Assembly (NCBI GenBank): GCA_014860005.1
Contig: JACZKP010000135.1
Span: forward strand, 1-62,721
Direction of reading: 5' to 3'
Length of the DNA: 62,721 nt
From: Verrucomicrobiota bacterium
GTDB lineage: Bacteria > Verrucomicrobiota > Verrucomicrobiae > Limisphaerales > UBA11358
Position 1 is the stretch's first letter. The number at the start of each line of letters is the position of its first letter. The notes beneath the pieces are model-generated. The model saw only the letters and a list, made by a program, of their open reading frames with translations, ran no database searches and had not been told where the DNA came from. Both the position numbers and the translations under genes were made by a program. Positions 50,551 through 60,746 of this stretch are shown in pieces.

Positions 50551-51711
50551 ATGCCCGCCTCCGCCGTCAAACCGGCCCTTCCGGTGCTGCTTGTCTTTGG
50601 TGAAGACGAGTTTGCCGTGAAGCAACGCGCCCGGCTGATTTACCAGCAATGGACCGAGGCATTGGGCGGCATGGATCACGAAATCATCGAAGCCATGTCC
50701 GCCAATTCGGGCGAGGCGCTCAAGGCTATTGCCCGGTTGCGTGAGGCATTGCAAACCCTTCCGTTCTTCGGCAGCGGCAAAGCGGTCTGGCTGCGCGACT
50801 GTAATTTTCTCGGCGATGAACGCGCCGCGCAATCCCAGGCGGTCACGGAGACCCTGACGGAACTGGCGCAGGAGTTGAAGTCCTTTGCCTGGCAGAACGT
50901 CCGCCTGCTGGTCAGCGCCGGCAAGGTGGACAAGCGCAAAGTCTTCTACAAAACCCTCGACAAGATCGGATCGGTGGAAAGTCTCGACGGCTGGTCGGTC
51001 AACGACCGCGATTGGGTGAATCAGGCGGAGAATTGGGCGCACAAGGCCATTCAGGCCCGTGGCAAACAGATTGCGGAAGACGCCCTCGCCGAGTTGATCA
51101 CCCGCGTTGGCCCGCACGCGCGCCAGCTTGACAATGAGATTGAGAAGGTGTGCCTGTATGTTGGCGGGCGGATGCAAATCTCCACCGCGGACGTGGAGGC
51201 CATTTGCACGCGCAACAAGACCGCGCGGGCATTCGCTCTGGGTGACGCGTTGGGAGATCGCAACCTGCCGGCATTGCTGGCGCGGCTGGATGAGGAGCTT
51301 TGGGAAATGCAGTTTGACCGGGAGAAGTCTGAAATCGGCCTGCTGTATGGATTGATCAGCAAGGTCCGGGCGCTGCTGCTGCTCAAGGAAATGATCCGCG
51401 AAGGCTGGCTCAAACCCACGGAGAATTATCAACTGTTCAAGGGGCAGTTGGAGCGGGTACCCGCCGCGCAACTGCCGGCGGACCGCCGCTACAATCCACT
51501 GGCGCTGAACCCGTACGTGCTGTTCAAAGCCCTGCCGCAGGCCCGCAATTACACGGAGGCGGAACTGGTTTCCGCGATGGATTTGTTGCTGCGCTGCAAT
51601 CAACGGCTCGTTTCCAGCGGGCTGGACGAAACGCTGGTGTTGCAGCAAACGCTGGTGCAAATCATTGGCCCGGGCCAAGCCCGGCCCGCGTCCGCCGTGG
51701 CGCGCCGCTGA
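50551..51711 (+). CDS. holA: DNA polymerase III delta subunit
   Basis: This 386-residue clamp-loader subunit opens the beta sliding clamp. It has the HolA layout: an N-terminal AAA-like domain without a functional Walker A (VLLVFGEDEFAVKQRARLIY), the middle domain and a helical collar (about 235-350). The C-terminal helix region EELWEMQFDREKSEIGLLYG and LLLLKEMIREGWLKPTENYQ is typical. The ATG at 50551 lies nine bases after the previous stop. Sequence divergence is high, as usual for this subunit, but length and architecture fit. Confidence 0.85.
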   Translation: MPASAVKPALPVLLVFGEDEFAVKQRARLIYQQWTEALGGMDHEIIEAMSANSGEALKAIARLREALQTLPFFGSGKAVWLRDCNFLGDERAAQSQAVTETLTELAQELKSFAWQNVRLLVSAGKVDKRKVFYKTLDKIGSVESLDGWSVNDRDWVNQAENWAHKAIQARGKQIAEDALAELITRVGPHARQLDNEIEKVCLYVGGRMQISTADVEAICTRNKTARAFALGDALGDRNLPALLARLDEELWEMQFDREKSEIGLLYGLISKVRALLLLKEMIREGWLKPTENYQLFKGQLERVPAAQLPADRRYNPLALNPYVLFKALPQARNYTEAELVSAMDLLLRCNQRLVSSGLDETLVLQQTLVQIIGPGQARPASAVARR

Positions 51712-51732
51712 TCTGGGTGCGAATTTGAAATT

Positions 51733-52260
51733 ATGAACACATCGTCCGGTAATTTAATGGTCCTGGCGGGGAAACACTTTGTCTGCATCAAGATCACCGG
51801 GCGGGCCAATTTCAACCTGAGCGTTGATTTCAAAACCCTGGTGATGGAATTGCGCCAGAAAGGTTATGCCTATTTCCTGATCGAACTGTCGGAGTGCGTT
51901 CTGATGGACAGCACGTTTCTCGGCGTGCTGGCGGGGCTGGGTTTGAAAGTCAATCAGTCCGAGGACAGCGCGTCCGTGCAACTGGTGGAACTGCGCAATC
52001 CCAACGCCCGGCTCGCGGAGTTGCTGGAAAACCTGGGCGTAATCCACCTGTTCAAAGTCACGCAAGGTCCATTGTCCACGCCGGAAGCGGTTGAGGTGTG
52101 CGCGCCCGAGCCGGCGCACCCGTCCCGCGCGGAATTGACCCGTGCCTGCCTGGAGGCGCACCAGACGCTCATGGACATCAATCCCGACAACGTCGCGCGC
52201 TTCAAAGAAGTGGCGAAGTTCCTGGCGGAAGACCTGCAAAAACTGGAAAAGCAGCCGTGA
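51733..52260 (+). CDS. STAS-domain protein, anti-sigma-factor-antagonist-like
   Basis: This 175-residue protein has a STAS domain (about 1-110) with the loop ELSECVLMDSTFLGVLAGLG, where Ser60 corresponds to the phosphorylated serine of SpoIIAA-type antagonists. The C-terminal extension (about 120-175: RAELTRACLEAHQTLMDINP then NVARFKEVAKFLAEDLQKLE) is helical. Partner switching with a kinase of the anti-sigma type is inference; no such kinase is adjacent. It starts 22 bases after holA and ends 19 bases before the convergent hybrid kinase. Confidence 0.85.
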   Translation: MNTSSGNLMVLAGKHFVCIKITGRANFNLSVDFKTLVMELRQKGYAYFLIELSECVLMDSTFLGVLAGLGLKVNQSEDSASVQLVELRNPNARLAELLENLGVIHLFKVTQGPLSTPEAVEVCAPEPAHPSRAELTRACLEAHQTLMDINPDNVARFKEVAKFLAEDLQKLEKQP

Positions 52261-52279
52261 GCGGCTGGGACGGGAAACG

Positions 52280-55200
52280 TCAGCTTCCCGCCGCCGGTCC
52301 GGTTGAGTCCAGGCAATCGCGCACCACCAGCGCGAGCTTCTGTGGATGATACGGTTTTTGGAGGTAGTTGTAGTTGCGCGGGAGGATGAATTCCTTACCC
52401 ACGACATCCGCACTGTAACCGCTTGTAAGGAGGACTTTCAGCCCGGGCTTTTCCTGCCGGAGTTTCTGCGCCAGTTCCCGTCCGTTCATCCGGTCCGGCA
52501 TCACGAGATCGGTCAGCAGCAGATCAATCCGTTCCTTGTGGGTGCGCCACACTTCGAGGGCCTTGACACCCGATTGCGCCTCCAGCACCTGGTAGCCCAA
52601 ACCCCGCAGGATGCTGCTCACCAATTCGAGCACGGATTGTTCGTCCTCGACGATGAGGAGGGTTTCCGTGCCGCCGCGCACTGCAATTTCCGCGGGTTTC
52701 TCCGGATTCTGATCCTTGCTCAAGGCGGCGTCCGGGAGATAAACGCGGAACGTTGTGCCGCGTGCCACCTCGCTTTCGACTTCGAGCCAGCCCTGGTGTT
52801 GCTTCACCACACCATAAACCGTGGCCAGCCCCAGGCCCGTGCCCTTGCCGACTTCTTTGGTCGTAAAAAATGGCTCGAAGATGCGGCGAAGATTCTCCGG
52901 GGCGATGCCGCATCCCGTGTCGCTGGTGGTGAGGCAAACGAACCGGCCTTCGCGCGCTTCGGGGTTTTCGGCCACGTGAGTTGCGTCCACGTCCAGAGTG
53001 CGGAGGTTGAGAAGCAACTGACCGCCGGTGGGCATGGCGTCACGGGCATTGACCGCTAGATTCAGGACCACCTGCTCCATCATGCTCGCATCGGCATGCA
53101 CCACCGCGGGCTGTGGTCCGTGATCCACTTGCAGGCTTATGTCTTCTCCCAGAATGCGACCGAGCATCTTGACCATGTTGAGCACCACCTCATTCAAATC
53201 GAGGCGTTCCTGTTGCATTACCTGGCGGCGGCTGAAGGTGAGCAATTGCCGCGTCAACGCCGCGGCGCGGTCCGCCGCATGCACAATTTGCTGGGCCGAT
53301 TTGGCGGCCAGACCGGTGAGCGTGCTTCCCGCCAGCAGCAACGAGGCGTGACCCTGGATGACCGTGAGGATATTGTTGAAGTCGTGCGCCACCCCGCCGG
53401 CCAGCCGCCCGATCGCATCCATCTTCTGGGACTGGCGCAACTGCTCTTCCAGGCGTTTCTGTGCGCTCACATCGCGAAACAGACTCAGCAGCAACGGCGA
53501 CTGGCCGCGGATTTCCACAAACGAGTTCGTGTCCTCGAGGATCACGGTGCTGCCGTTTCGCAACGTGAACTGGCGTTCGATCTGCCGTTCCATAACCCGG
53601 TTTCGAAACCGTTCGCGATAGCGGCTCAGAAGGAGTTCCCGGTTTTCCGAGTCCGCGTAAACAACCGACAGCGGCTTGCCTTCCAGTTCGCGGCGATCCA
53701 GGCCGACGAGTTCGCAATACGCATCGTTCACCGCCACGATGACGCCCGCCTCGTTTGTCAGGCGCATGCCGTCCACGGAGTTCTGCCAGACCGAATGAAA
53801 GAGCATCTCGGAACTGCGCAACGCCGCTTCGGCCCGCTGTCGTTCGGTCACATCGCGCACGTGCAACAGGACGGCCGGCTGGCCCGCGTACGCAATGCGG
53901 CCGGCATGGATTTCCACCGGCGTGACCCGGCCATCCACTGCCAGGCTCTGGCCTTCCAGCCGGCTCACTTCCTCGGCCGCGAGTTTGCGAAAATCCCGGA
54001 CGGTTTCCTCCCGCCGTTCAGGCGGGACGAGATCGCGCACATTGCGGCCGATGAGTTGCTTGAGGGTCAGTCCGTGCAGGTGGCACGCCGCCGGATTGGC
54101 GTCCAACACGTTGCCGTCGAGATCCTCCACGAAGATCGCTTCCGGCGAGCCTTCAAATAAATCGCGGAAGCGCTGCTCGCTTTCCCGAAACGCCTGTTCC
54201 GCGTGGATGCGCTCCAGCGCGCCGCCGCAGTAATCCGCCAGGACCTGCAACGTATCCAAATCCTCCCGGGTGTACGCCTGCATTGCATAGCTGTGAATCG
54301 AGAGAATGCCGATGACCCGTGTGCGATTGCGCACCGGGGCCAACATGAGCGAAACCGAAGGCCGCGTCGTGTCGCCAATCGGAATCCCTTCAGGCAACAT
54401 GGACGTTGGCTTGTCCCGCAGAATCAATTCGGCCCCGCTTTGAAAAACCCGCCGGGCCAGTTGGGTGGGACGATAGGTCGGATTCGCCACCCGCACCTCC
54501 TGTCGCTGGCCATTGATGGTATCAAGGTTGAGCACCGGACTAATCTCGTCAGTTTCGGCCCGATACAGGTCCAGCATGAAAGCATCCCAGCCAAACAGTT
54601 CATCCGTCACTGTCTGGATTATCCTGGCCGCTTCGGTCGGGGAACTGACCGAGCTTAAGCGTCGTCCGAGATTCGACAAGGCGTCGCGCTGTTGTTCGAT
54701 GCGCCTTCGTGCGGTGACGTCGCGCGTGTTGACGACCACGGCGGCAATATCAGGATCATTCAGCCGGCTCTGGCCGACGGCTTCAAGGTGAACCCAATGG
54801 CCGTTGCGATGGCGCAGCCGCAACTCCTGGGTGACGGACTGTTCCGGATGTTGCAGGCCATATTGAAAAGTTTCCCGCACGCCTGCCAGATCATCCGGAT
54901 GCGTCAGCGCGAACACGGAAGTGCCCACCAGTTCGGCTGCTTCGTACCCGAGCACGCGCTTCACGGCGGGGCTGTTGTATTGGAACACCCCCTCCACGTT
55001 CAACAGGCTTAAGATGTCCAGCGAGTTCTGGGTGAGCGCGCGGAAGTATCTCTCGCGCCGGATCAACTCGGTTTCCGCGTGCTTCCGGCGGGTGCGTTCC
55101 TCGGCCTCGCTGATCGCGCGCCGCACCGCCGGCACCAACCGATCCGGCCATTGTTTGAGGACGTAATCAGTCGCGCCCGCTTGCAGGCTCTCGATGGCGG

Positions 55201-55474
55201 CTTGTTCCCCGATGGTCCCGGATACCAGCAGGAACGGTGTTTCCGGTGATTTGTCCCGCACCAGATGCAGCGCTTGAATGCCAGTCCAGTCGGGCAGGGA
55301 ATAGTCCGCCAGGATGATGTCGAAACGCTCGCGCGCCAAAGCCGCATCGAAAGCCTCCCGGTCAGCCACCAGGATGACATCTGCTTCCACGCCCTCCTGC
55401 TTGAGGAGATCCTGCACCAACCCGGAGTAATCCGGCTCGTCTTCCAGGTGCAGAATTCGCAACCGCTTGTTCAT
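52280..55474 (-). CDS. Hybrid sensor histidine kinase with N-terminal and C-terminal receiver domains
   Basis: This 1064-residue, apparently soluble kinase is encoded on the minus strand. Order of domains: receiver (about 1-125; [20 protein letters not shown]), PAS (about 140-270), GAF (about 290-445), two further PAS domains (about 460-575 and 585-705; [10 protein letters not shown] in the first), HisKA with phospho-His in [20 protein letters not shown], HATPase_c with [20 protein letters not shown], and a C-terminal receiver ([19 protein letters not shown]). ATG 55474 ([12 protein letters not shown]) is chosen over the in-frame start at 55567. No dedicated response regulator lies beside it. 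It probably senses an internal signal. Confidence 0.93.
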   Translation of the reverse strand: MNKRLRILHLEDEPDYSGLVQDLLKQEGVEADVILVADREAFDAALARERFDIILADYSLPDWTGIQALHLVRDKSPETPFLLVSGTIGEQAAIESLQAGATDYVLKQWPDRLVPAVRRAISEAEERTRRKHAETELIRRERYFRALTQNSLDILSLLNVEGVFQYNSPAVKRVLGYEAAELVGTSVFALTHPDDLAGVRETFQYGLQHPEQSVTQELRLRHRNGHWVHLEAVGQSRLNDPDIAAVVVNTRDVTARRRIEQQRDALSNLGRRLSSVSSPTEAARIIQTVTDELFGWDAFMLDLYRAETDEISPVLNLDTINGQRQEVRVANPTYRPTQLARRVFQSGAELILRDKPTSMLPEGIPIGDTTRPSVSLMLAPVRNRTRVIGILSIHSYAMQAYTREDLDTLQVLADYCGGALERIHAEQAFRESEQRFRDLFEGSPEAIFVEDLDGNVLDANPAACHLHGLTLKQLIGRNVRDLVPPERREETVRDFRKLAAEEVSRLEGQSLAVDGRVTPVEIHAGRIAYAGQPAVLLHVRDVTERQRAEAALRSSEMLFHSVWQNSVDGMRLTNEAGVIVAVNDAYCELVGLDRRELEGKPLSVVYADSENRELLLSRYRERFRNRVMERQIERQFTLRNGSTVILEDTNSFVEIRGQSPLLLSLFRDVSAQKRLEEQLRQSQKMDAIGRLAGGVAHDFNNILTVIQGHASLLLAGSTLTGLAAKSAQQIVHAADRAAALTRQLLTFSRRQVMQQERLDLNEVVLNMVKMLGRILGEDISLQVDHGPQPAVVHADASMMEQVVLNLAVNARDAMPTGGQLLLNLRTLDVDATHVAENPEAREGRFVCLTTSDTGCGIAPENLRRIFEPFFTTKEVGKGTGLGLATVYGVVKQHQGWLEVESEVARGTTFRVYLPDAALSKDQNPEKPAEIAVRGGTETLLIVEDEQSVLELVSSILRGLGYQVLEAQSGVKALEVWRTHKERIDLLLTDLVMPDRMNGRELAQKLRQEKPGLKVLLTSGYSADVVGKEFILPRNYNYLQKPYHPQKLALVVRDCLDSTGPAAGS

Positions 55475-55576
55475 GGTGAAGTTATTGCCGGTTTGCAGGA
55501 CGCTGGCAAGGCGCAACCGGTGCTTAAGGACTCTCGTGTCGGGTTCGTTGTGGCCGGGCAAAATCAAAAACCTGAA

Positions 55577-56986
55577 CTAGCCTTCGCAGACCACCGCCGC
55601 GTCCGGCAACGCGCGTTTGATTTCCTCCAGCCGATAACCAAACCCCGGCCCGCGTGCGGTCGCCAGCTTCAGTTCGCCGTGGCGCCGTTGATACAGGCCG
55701 GGATGCACCGCAGCTTCCGCCTGCGACGCTTCAGGATAAAACTGCATTGCGTTCGTCTCCACGCCCATGATGGTGCCCACGTTCGCGGCCAGCAACACGT
55801 GCGGAATTTGCGCGAGCATCGGATTGGTCAGGTCCTGCACCATCAAGCTCATCCCGTGCGCCCGGGCCCAACACGCGCTCAGGAGGGCGCCGGTCTGCGT
55901 CTTGCAGGTTTTGAGTGCCACCCCCGTCCAGCCAAGTTCGCGGCCCAACCGCACCTGTTTCCAGTCATGCGCGCTCTCGTCCAGGAACAACGGCTTGCGC
56001 GCCGCCACACTGCGCACGTCAATCGGATGTTGCTCCAGTTCGTAGGGGAACGGTTGTTCCACGTAAAGGATCATGCCGTAAACGCGCGCGTGCTCGTCGC
56101 GCAACCGGTCCAGGATCGCATTCACGTAATCCGGCTCCTGCACCGTGCAGTTGAAATCGGCGGAGAGCCAGTCCACGCCGCGCGCGATGGCGATTTGACC
56201 GACCTTGACCAACCGCCGGTAATCCCAGTCCGCGTCGTTGCCGCGCAGTTTGACCTTCAAACAGCTCAAGCCGTCGCGCTCAATCCATTCCTCCAGGGTG
56301 ACGGGATAACCGTCGCTGGGTTCACCGCCGGTGAGTTCACTGGCGTCCAGCGGATCCAAACCACCGACGAGATGCCAGGCCCGCAGTCGTTCCGCCGGTT
56401 TGCTGACCAGAAAGTCTTTGGGAAATTTGCCCCGGAAGGAGACGCGCGCCCCGGCTGCCGGCTGGAGAAAACTGGCGAGATCGCGATTCACAAACTCCGG
56501 GCCGTAAGTTTCGTACACGGGCAGGCCGTGCAATTTTCCATAAGCATCGTGCAGGGCGATGTCGAACGGCGCGCAGCACAACAACGCGGCCAGCCACGGC
56601 ATGGGCTCGCGTCGGCTGCGGCCTCGCCGGTTGAAGCCGTCGAGGATTCCCGGCAGCACCGTCTGCTGAAAATCATACCCGATTTCGAGCGGATGCCCGG
56701 CCACGGTGATGCTGGACCAAAGTTCGGCCAACTGAAGACTGAACGTTTGCAGCGCCGCATGACGTTCCTCGTAAGACACGGCGCCGGGCCAGACCCACTG
56801 GACACTCAACGGCGTTTCGCCCCAGCCCTCCGCACTGCGCCCGGCATGGTCGGCCACGGTCACCCGCGCCCGGGCGCACGTCACCGAGGTCAGCGTTTCG
56901 CGGCCGAACTTGAGGGGCACGCGAGTTTGCACCGGCAGAAAATACAAGCTGGTACTGACGGTGCGAATGTCCGTGCTTATGCCCAT
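55577..56986 (-). CDS. Enolase-superfamily enzyme (mandelate racemase/muconate lactonizing group)
   Basis: This 469-residue protein has the two-domain enolase-superfamily layout. Active-site signatures in the barrel: Lys-x-Lys in LKVKLRGN, Asp/Asn in WLSADFNC, Glu in ILYVEQPFP, Asp-Glu in LFLDESAHDW, and a lysine pair in VALKTCKTQTG on the opposite side. The metal-binding triad D-E-D is therefore present and the enzyme should abstract an alpha proton of a carboxylate substrate. The pattern fits the MLE/dipeptide-epimerase type, but the substrate is unknown. Longer than most family members by roughly 100 residues, mainly in the N-terminal half. ATG 56986 is the likely start. Confidence 0.82.
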   Translation of the reverse strand: MGISTDIRTVSTSLYFLPVQTRVPLKFGRETLTSVTCARARVTVADHAGRSAEGWGETPLSVQWVWPGAVSYEERHAALQTFSLQLAELWSSITVAGHPLEIGYDFQQTVLPGILDGFNRRGRSRREPMPWLAALLCCAPFDIALHDAYGKLHGLPVYETYGPEFVNRDLASFLQPAAGARVSFRGKFPKDFLVSKPAERLRAWHLVGGLDPLDASELTGGEPSDGYPVTLEEWIERDGLSCLKVKLRGNDADWDYRRLVKVGQIAIARGVDWLSADFNCTVQEPDYVNAILDRLRDEHARVYGMILYVEQPFPYELEQHPIDVRSVAARKPLFLDESAHDWKQVRLGRELGWTGVALKTCKTQTGALLSACWARAHGMSLMVQDLTNPMLAQIPHVLLAANVGTIMGVETNAMQFYPEASQAEAAVHPGLYQRRHGELKLATARGPGFGYRLEEIKRALPDAAVVCEG

Positions 56987-57133
56987 GGGCGGGATTAAGC
57001 CGCAAGCGCCACCGCGCAACAAGTGGATTTGTGCGGCCCTGGCCTGGAAATTCGGCCGCAAAATTCAGCTTGCTTCGAATCTTTCAGCGTTCTACGTCTG
57101 ACAGGTAGTTGGCCACAACCATGAAAGAGAATT

Positions 57134-58378
57134 ATGAGCGACATACCTTCGTCCACCTCAACCACAACCAGGCAGATCAACCGCCGACATTTCATTACCG
57201 GCACCAGCGCGGCCGCCTTGAGCTTTTCGGTGCTGAAACCGGAACTGGTGTACGGCGCCGCCGCGAATCAGAAGATCAATCTCGGCCTCATCGGCTGCGG
57301 CGGACGCGGGCAATGGATCGCCAATTTGTTTGCCAGGAACGGCAACTACAACCTCGTGGCCGTGTCGGACTACTTCCAGGACAGAGCGAACGCGGCGGGC
57401 GAGAAGTTCAACGTCCCGTCCGCCCAACGGTTCAGTGGTTTGTCTGGTCATCGTCGCTTGCTTGAACAGAAGCTCGATGCCGTGGTCATCCAGACGCCGC
57501 CTTATTTTCATCCGGAGCAGGCCGCCGAGGCGGTGGCGGCCGGCAAGCATGTGTACCTGGCCAAGCCGGTGGCCGTGGACGTGCCGGGTTGCCAAAGCAT
57601 CGAGACGAGTGGCCGGAAGGCGACGGACAAGAAACTGTGTTTCCTGGTGGATTTCCAGACGCGGGCGCATCCGTCGTATCAGGAGGCGGTGAAGCGCGTA
57701 CGCGAGGGGCAGATCGGCAAAATCGTGTCGCTTGACGCGTCCTATCACTGCGGGCCGACGTTCGGCAGCATGGATGCCGCGTTGCGCAAGGATCCACAGA
57801 ATCCCGAAGCGCGGCTGCGCGCGTGGGGGTTGGATCGGGTGTTGTCCGGCGACGTCATCACGGAGCAAAACATCCACGCGCTCGACGTGGCCTCGTGGTT
57901 TCTCGGCGCTCCGCCCGTGAAAGCTTACGGCACGGGCGGACAGTCGCGGGGATTCCTGGGGACATGCTGGGATCATTTCGCCGTCATCTTCCATTACACC
58001 AAGGGCGTCATTGTCAGTTTCAATTCCAAACAAGTCGGCCACGGGTTTGATGACATTCAATGCCGCGTGTTCGGCACCGAAGGCACGGCGGACACGCATT
58101 ATTTTGGCGACGTCTGGGTGCGGTCCCGGGACGACCTGTTCAACGGCGGCAAGATGGGGAATCTCTACACGGATGGCGCCGTCAACAACATCGCGAACTT
58201 CCACGCCGCCATCACCAAGGGCGATTACACCAACTCCACGGTGCCGGAAAGTGTGCTGAGCAATCTGACCACGATACTGGGCCGCACGGCCGCGTACCAA
58301 GGCGCGGAAGTCACGTGGGAAGAAATGATGCGTGCCAACGAGCATTGGCAGATTGATCTGAAGGGACTCAAGGCCTGA
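57134..58378 (+). CDS. Tat-exported Gfo/Idh/MocA-family oxidoreductase
   Basis: This 414-residue protein carries a twin-arginine signal (INRRHFITGTSAAALSFSVL) and then the Rossmann domain of the Gfo/Idh/MocA family: INLGLIGCGGRGQWIANLFA (dinucleotide-binding glycines), AEAVAAGKHVYLAKPVAVDV (the family EKP-type motif, here AKP) and the C-terminal alpha/beta domain. Secreted members of this family are abundant in Verrucomicrobia/Planctomycetes and are usually linked to sugar metabolism; the substrate here is unknown. Divergent from the enolase-family gene, with a 147-base spacer. The ATG at 57134 is the start. Confidence 0.92.
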   Translation: MSDIPSSTSTTTRQINRRHFITGTSAAALSFSVLKPELVYGAAANQKINLGLIGCGGRGQWIANLFARNGNYNLVAVSDYFQDRANAAGEKFNVPSAQRFSGLSGHRRLLEQKLDAVVIQTPPYFHPEQAAEAVAAGKHVYLAKPVAVDVPGCQSIETSGRKATDKKLCFLVDFQTRAHPSYQEAVKRVREGQIGKIVSLDASYHCGPTFGSMDAALRKDPQNPEARLRAWGLDRVLSGDVITEQNIHALDVASWFLGAPPVKAYGTGGQSRGFLGTCWDHFAVIFHYTKGVIVSFNSKQVGHGFDDIQCRVFGTEGTADTHYFGDVWVRSRDDLFNGGKMGNLYTDGAVNNIANFHAAITKGDYTNSTVPESVLSNLTTILGRTAAYQGAEVTWEEMMRANEHWQIDLKGLKA

Positions 58379-58498
58379 TCTCTGTGGTAAAATCACTGGG
58401 GCTGTGGGGTTGACATTTCCGATGGGCGGGTGTTCATTCGGCCTGCCCCGGATGGGGTGACTTCAAAACAGGAAACGCAATAACCAAAGACATGCTCC

Positions 58499-59206
58499 AT
58501 GAAACGAAATATTCTGCTTAGTGCCCTGACCCTGCTGACGGGAACGGCGATCGTCGTCGGCCAGAACGCCAAAGACCAGGTCGGCAATGCGGCTAAACAG
58601 CTTGGCGAAAAGGCCAGCTACAGTTGGAAGACCACCGTCGCGGTGCCGGATGGCAGCCGTGGTCGCACGGGGCCGACCGAAGGGAAAATCGAGAAGGGCG
58701 GCTATACCCACCTGAAGATGACGTTTGGTGAGAACACGACTCAGGCCGTGCTCAAGGGCGACAAGGCGGCCGTGAGTTCTCCTGAGGGTGGCTGGCGGTC
58801 CACGAGTGAGCTGGAGAACAGCGAAGGCCCCGGTCGCTTCATGGCCGGTATGTTCCGCAATTACCAGAGTCCTGCCGTGCAGGCGGCGCAGATTGCCGCT
58901 GACACCAAGGAACTCAAAAAGGACGGTGACGCTTATTCAAGCGAACTCACGGAAGCTGGCGCCAAGAAACTTCTGAGCTGGCGCGGGCGGGGTGGTGGCG
59001 ACGGACCCGAAATCAGCGATGCCAAAGGCTCGGTAAAATTCTGGGTGAAGGATAATGTGCTCACCAAGTACGAATACAAAGTCACCGGCAAGATGACCTT
59101 CAACAACAACGAGCGGGAAGTGGACCGCACCACGACGGTTGAGATCAAGGACGTCGGCACCACCAAGGTTGACGTGCCGGAGGAAGCGAAGAAGAAGCTG
59201 ACCTGA
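58499..59206 (+). CDS. Exported hypothetical protein, 235 aa
   Basis: This protein has a signal peptide (NILLSALTLLTGTAIVVGQN) and a mature part rich in charged and beta-forming residues. Repeated strand patterns are VKFWVKDNVLTKYEYKVTGK and DRTTTVEIKDVGTTKVDVP. The shape and length suggest a LolA/LppX-like periplasmic fold, but this is weak inference. The family is common in Verrucomicrobia and without a known function. ATG 58499 is the start; it follows a 120-base spacer and no operon partner is evident. Confidence 0.75.
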   Translation: MKRNILLSALTLLTGTAIVVGQNAKDQVGNAAKQLGEKASYSWKTTVAVPDGSRGRTGPTEGKIEKGGYTHLKMTFGENTTQAVLKGDKAAVSSPEGGWRSTSELENSEGPGRFMAGMFRNYQSPAVQAAQIAADTKELKKDGDAYSSELTEAGAKKLLSWRGRGGGDGPEISDAKGSVKFWVKDNVLTKYEYKVTGKMTFNNNEREVDRTTTVEIKDVGTTKVDVPEEAKKKLT

Positions 59207-59282
59207 GTTCATAATGGAACCCTCAGAGGTGACCGCGTTCACAGCCTTGGGTTAACCGCCCGTCAAGAAACTGCGGCGGCTG

Positions 59283-59373
59283 CGTAGCCTGGCTGCGCAG
59301 GCGCCGACGTGAGGAGGCGGAAACCCGAGGAGGCTTGCACTGGTTCATCCGCCTCGTTACCTCGGCGGCTACG
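59283..59373. repeat. Palindromic repeat GTAGCC...GGCTAC upstream of the cupin gene
   Basis: Outer arms CGTAGCC (59283-59289) and GGCTACG (59367-59373), with inner arms GAGGCGGA (59314-59321) and TCCGCCTC (59348-59355), separated by a 26-base loop. The units TAACGAGGCGGA and GACGTGAGGAGGCGG are two forms of a family I recognise in Verrucomicrobia. It lies between the convergent exported-protein and cupin genes. Confidence 0.7.
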
Positions 59374-59392
59374 CTACTTCTGAAACGCACGG

Positions 59393-59734
59393 TTAAGCCG
59401 GCTTCATAAACGTGAGCAGCATCGAGAACTGTTTGGTCGCTTTCACGGCATGAGGAAGATTGGGCGGCATGTAGAGCATGTCGCCCGGCTTCAAATTGTG
59501 CGGCTTGCCGGCCAGGAAAAATTCACATTCCCCGGACAGAATCTGGATGATGGCCTGTTGAGTGGAGGTGTGCTCGGTCAATTCCTGGCCTTCGGCAAAG
59601 CCAAACAGCACGACGCGCCCGTTCGCGCCGCGGAACAGCGTGCGGCTGACGATGCCGTTATCGGCAAATTTCGTTTCGCTGGCCAGGGAGATGACTTTCT
59701 CCTGTTCCAGCCCGATCAAAGGTTGTTCGCTCAT
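59393..59734 (-). CDS. Single-domain cupin protein
   Basis: This 113-residue protein is a small cupin. The two cupin motifs are ELTEHTSTQQAIIQILSGEC and LKPGDMLYMPPNLPHAVKA, with a histidine in the first and the PG-D box and a histidine in the second. It probably binds one metal ion. Family members have many roles, and the substrate is unknown. ATG 59734 is the start because a longer in-frame extension to 59866 would be non-conserved. It ends just before the palindrome. Confidence 0.85.
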   Translation of the reverse strand: MSEQPLIGLEQEKVISLASETKFADNGIVSRTLFRGANGRVVLFGFAEGQELTEHTSTQQAIIQILSGECEFFLAGKPHNLKPGDMLYMPPNLPHAVKATKQFSMLLTFMKPA

Positions 59735-59881
59735 GTCGTCATTGTAGCCGATGGCCGGCGTGGGCGATTTGATGCAGATCAAGGAAGCCCGGGCGAATCG
59801 TGCGAAACTTGCGGCTGACGTGGTTCCCGGGATCGCTTTCCGGGGCGGTGGGATCAAGCGTCGCAAATTGCATATTGCATC

Positions 59882-60172
59882 ATGTCAAAATTGACCAAAC
59901 TCTGTCTCGTGACGGCGGTGGCCTGTCTGGTGTTGGGAGTGCTCATCACCTTCGGCGTCCTCAAACCCGGCGAACATGCCGGTTGGTACATCGTGCTGCC
60001 GCTGGGGGCGATCTTCCTCGGCCTGGGTTTGATCACCCACATGCTCGAACGTGAAGTGGGACGGTTTGACCAGGAGCAGCGGACGCGGTTGGCGCGCGAT
60101 GGAGCGCGTGACCCAATGCCCGGGAACTCCGTCAAACGCAAGGCCGACCGGTCTAAAACAGCACCGCATTGA
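59882..60172 (+). CDS. Small membrane protein, 96 aa
   Basis: This protein has two hydrophobic segments (LCLVTAVACLVLGVLITFGV and GWYIVLPLGAIFLGLGLITH), separated by a short loop containing LKPGEHA, and a polar, basic C-terminus. It is unrecognised. It ends eight bases before the MOSC gene, so the two may be co-transcribed. The high quality of the two helices argues for a real gene despite the short length. Confidence 0.65.
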   Translation: MSKLTKLCLVTAVACLVLGVLITFGVLKPGEHAGWYIVLPLGAIFLGLGLITHMLEREVGRFDQEQRTRLARDGARDPMPGNSVKRKADRSKTAPH

Positions 60173-60179
60173 AGATAAA

Positions 60180-60656
60180 ATGGAACTGTTACACCTCTAC
60201 CTATCGCCTGGGCACAACTACCGCGGCCACCACGGCATGCCGGCTGGCGCGCATCCTGTGTTGGAGGTGGACACGATGCGCTGCGTGGCCGGGCGGGGCA
60301 TCGAGGGAGATCGCTACTTCGATTACGAACCGGATTTCAAAGGACAGATCACGTTCTTTGCCGACGAAGTTTATCGCGCGTTGTGCGAGCAGTTCGGGAA
60401 GCGTGATCAAGGGCCATCGGTTTTCCGGCGCAACGTCATTACGCGCGGAGTAGATTTGGAGTCGCTCGTTGGTCAGGAGTTCGAGGTGCAAGGCGTGCGT
60501 TTCCTCGGCGTGGAGTCGTGCAAGCCGTGTTACTGGATGGACCAGGCGTTTGGTCCCGGCACCGAGGCGGCGTTGCAGGGCAGGGGAGGCTTGCGGGCGC
60601 GCATCTTGAGTGATGGTGTCCTACGAGCGCCGGGCATAGGCTCAAGTGCTGATTAG
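60180..60656 (+). CDS. MOSC-domain protein
   Basis: This 158-residue protein carries the MOSC (molybdenum cofactor sulfurase C-terminal-like) fold. Motifs: AGRGIEGDRYFDYEPD, RRNVITRGVDLESLVGQEFE, and the cysteine-containing FLGVESCKPCYWMD, the cysteine predicted to carry sulfur in the family. The C-terminus GRGGLRARILSDGVLRAPG is also typical. Stand-alone MOSC proteins (such as YiiM-type) are linked to molybdenum and sulfur chemistry or detoxification; which applies is unknown. ATG 60180 is the start; the frame extends upstream into the previous gene. Confidence 0.88.
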   Translation: MELLHLYLSPGHNYRGHHGMPAGAHPVLEVDTMRCVAGRGIEGDRYFDYEPDFKGQITFFADEVYRALCEQFGKRDQGPSVFRRNVITRGVDLESLVGQEFEVQGVRFLGVESCKPCYWMDQAFGPGTEAALQGRGGLRARILSDGVLRAPGIGSSAD

Positions 60657-60746
60657 CCAGCGGCGCAGGCAATTGTGCTTGCGTTGGTGTCAGAGCCGCG
60701 AAAAACCTCGCCCTCTATCGAGTGTTCAGTTACGCAATCAATTGTC

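Noticed and set aside
55265..56998. Long plus-strand open frame (577 codons) opposite the hybrid kinase and enolase genes
   Set aside because: It lies antisense to two well-supported genes, spans their junction, and is rich in His/Arg/Gln as expected of a high-GC shadow.
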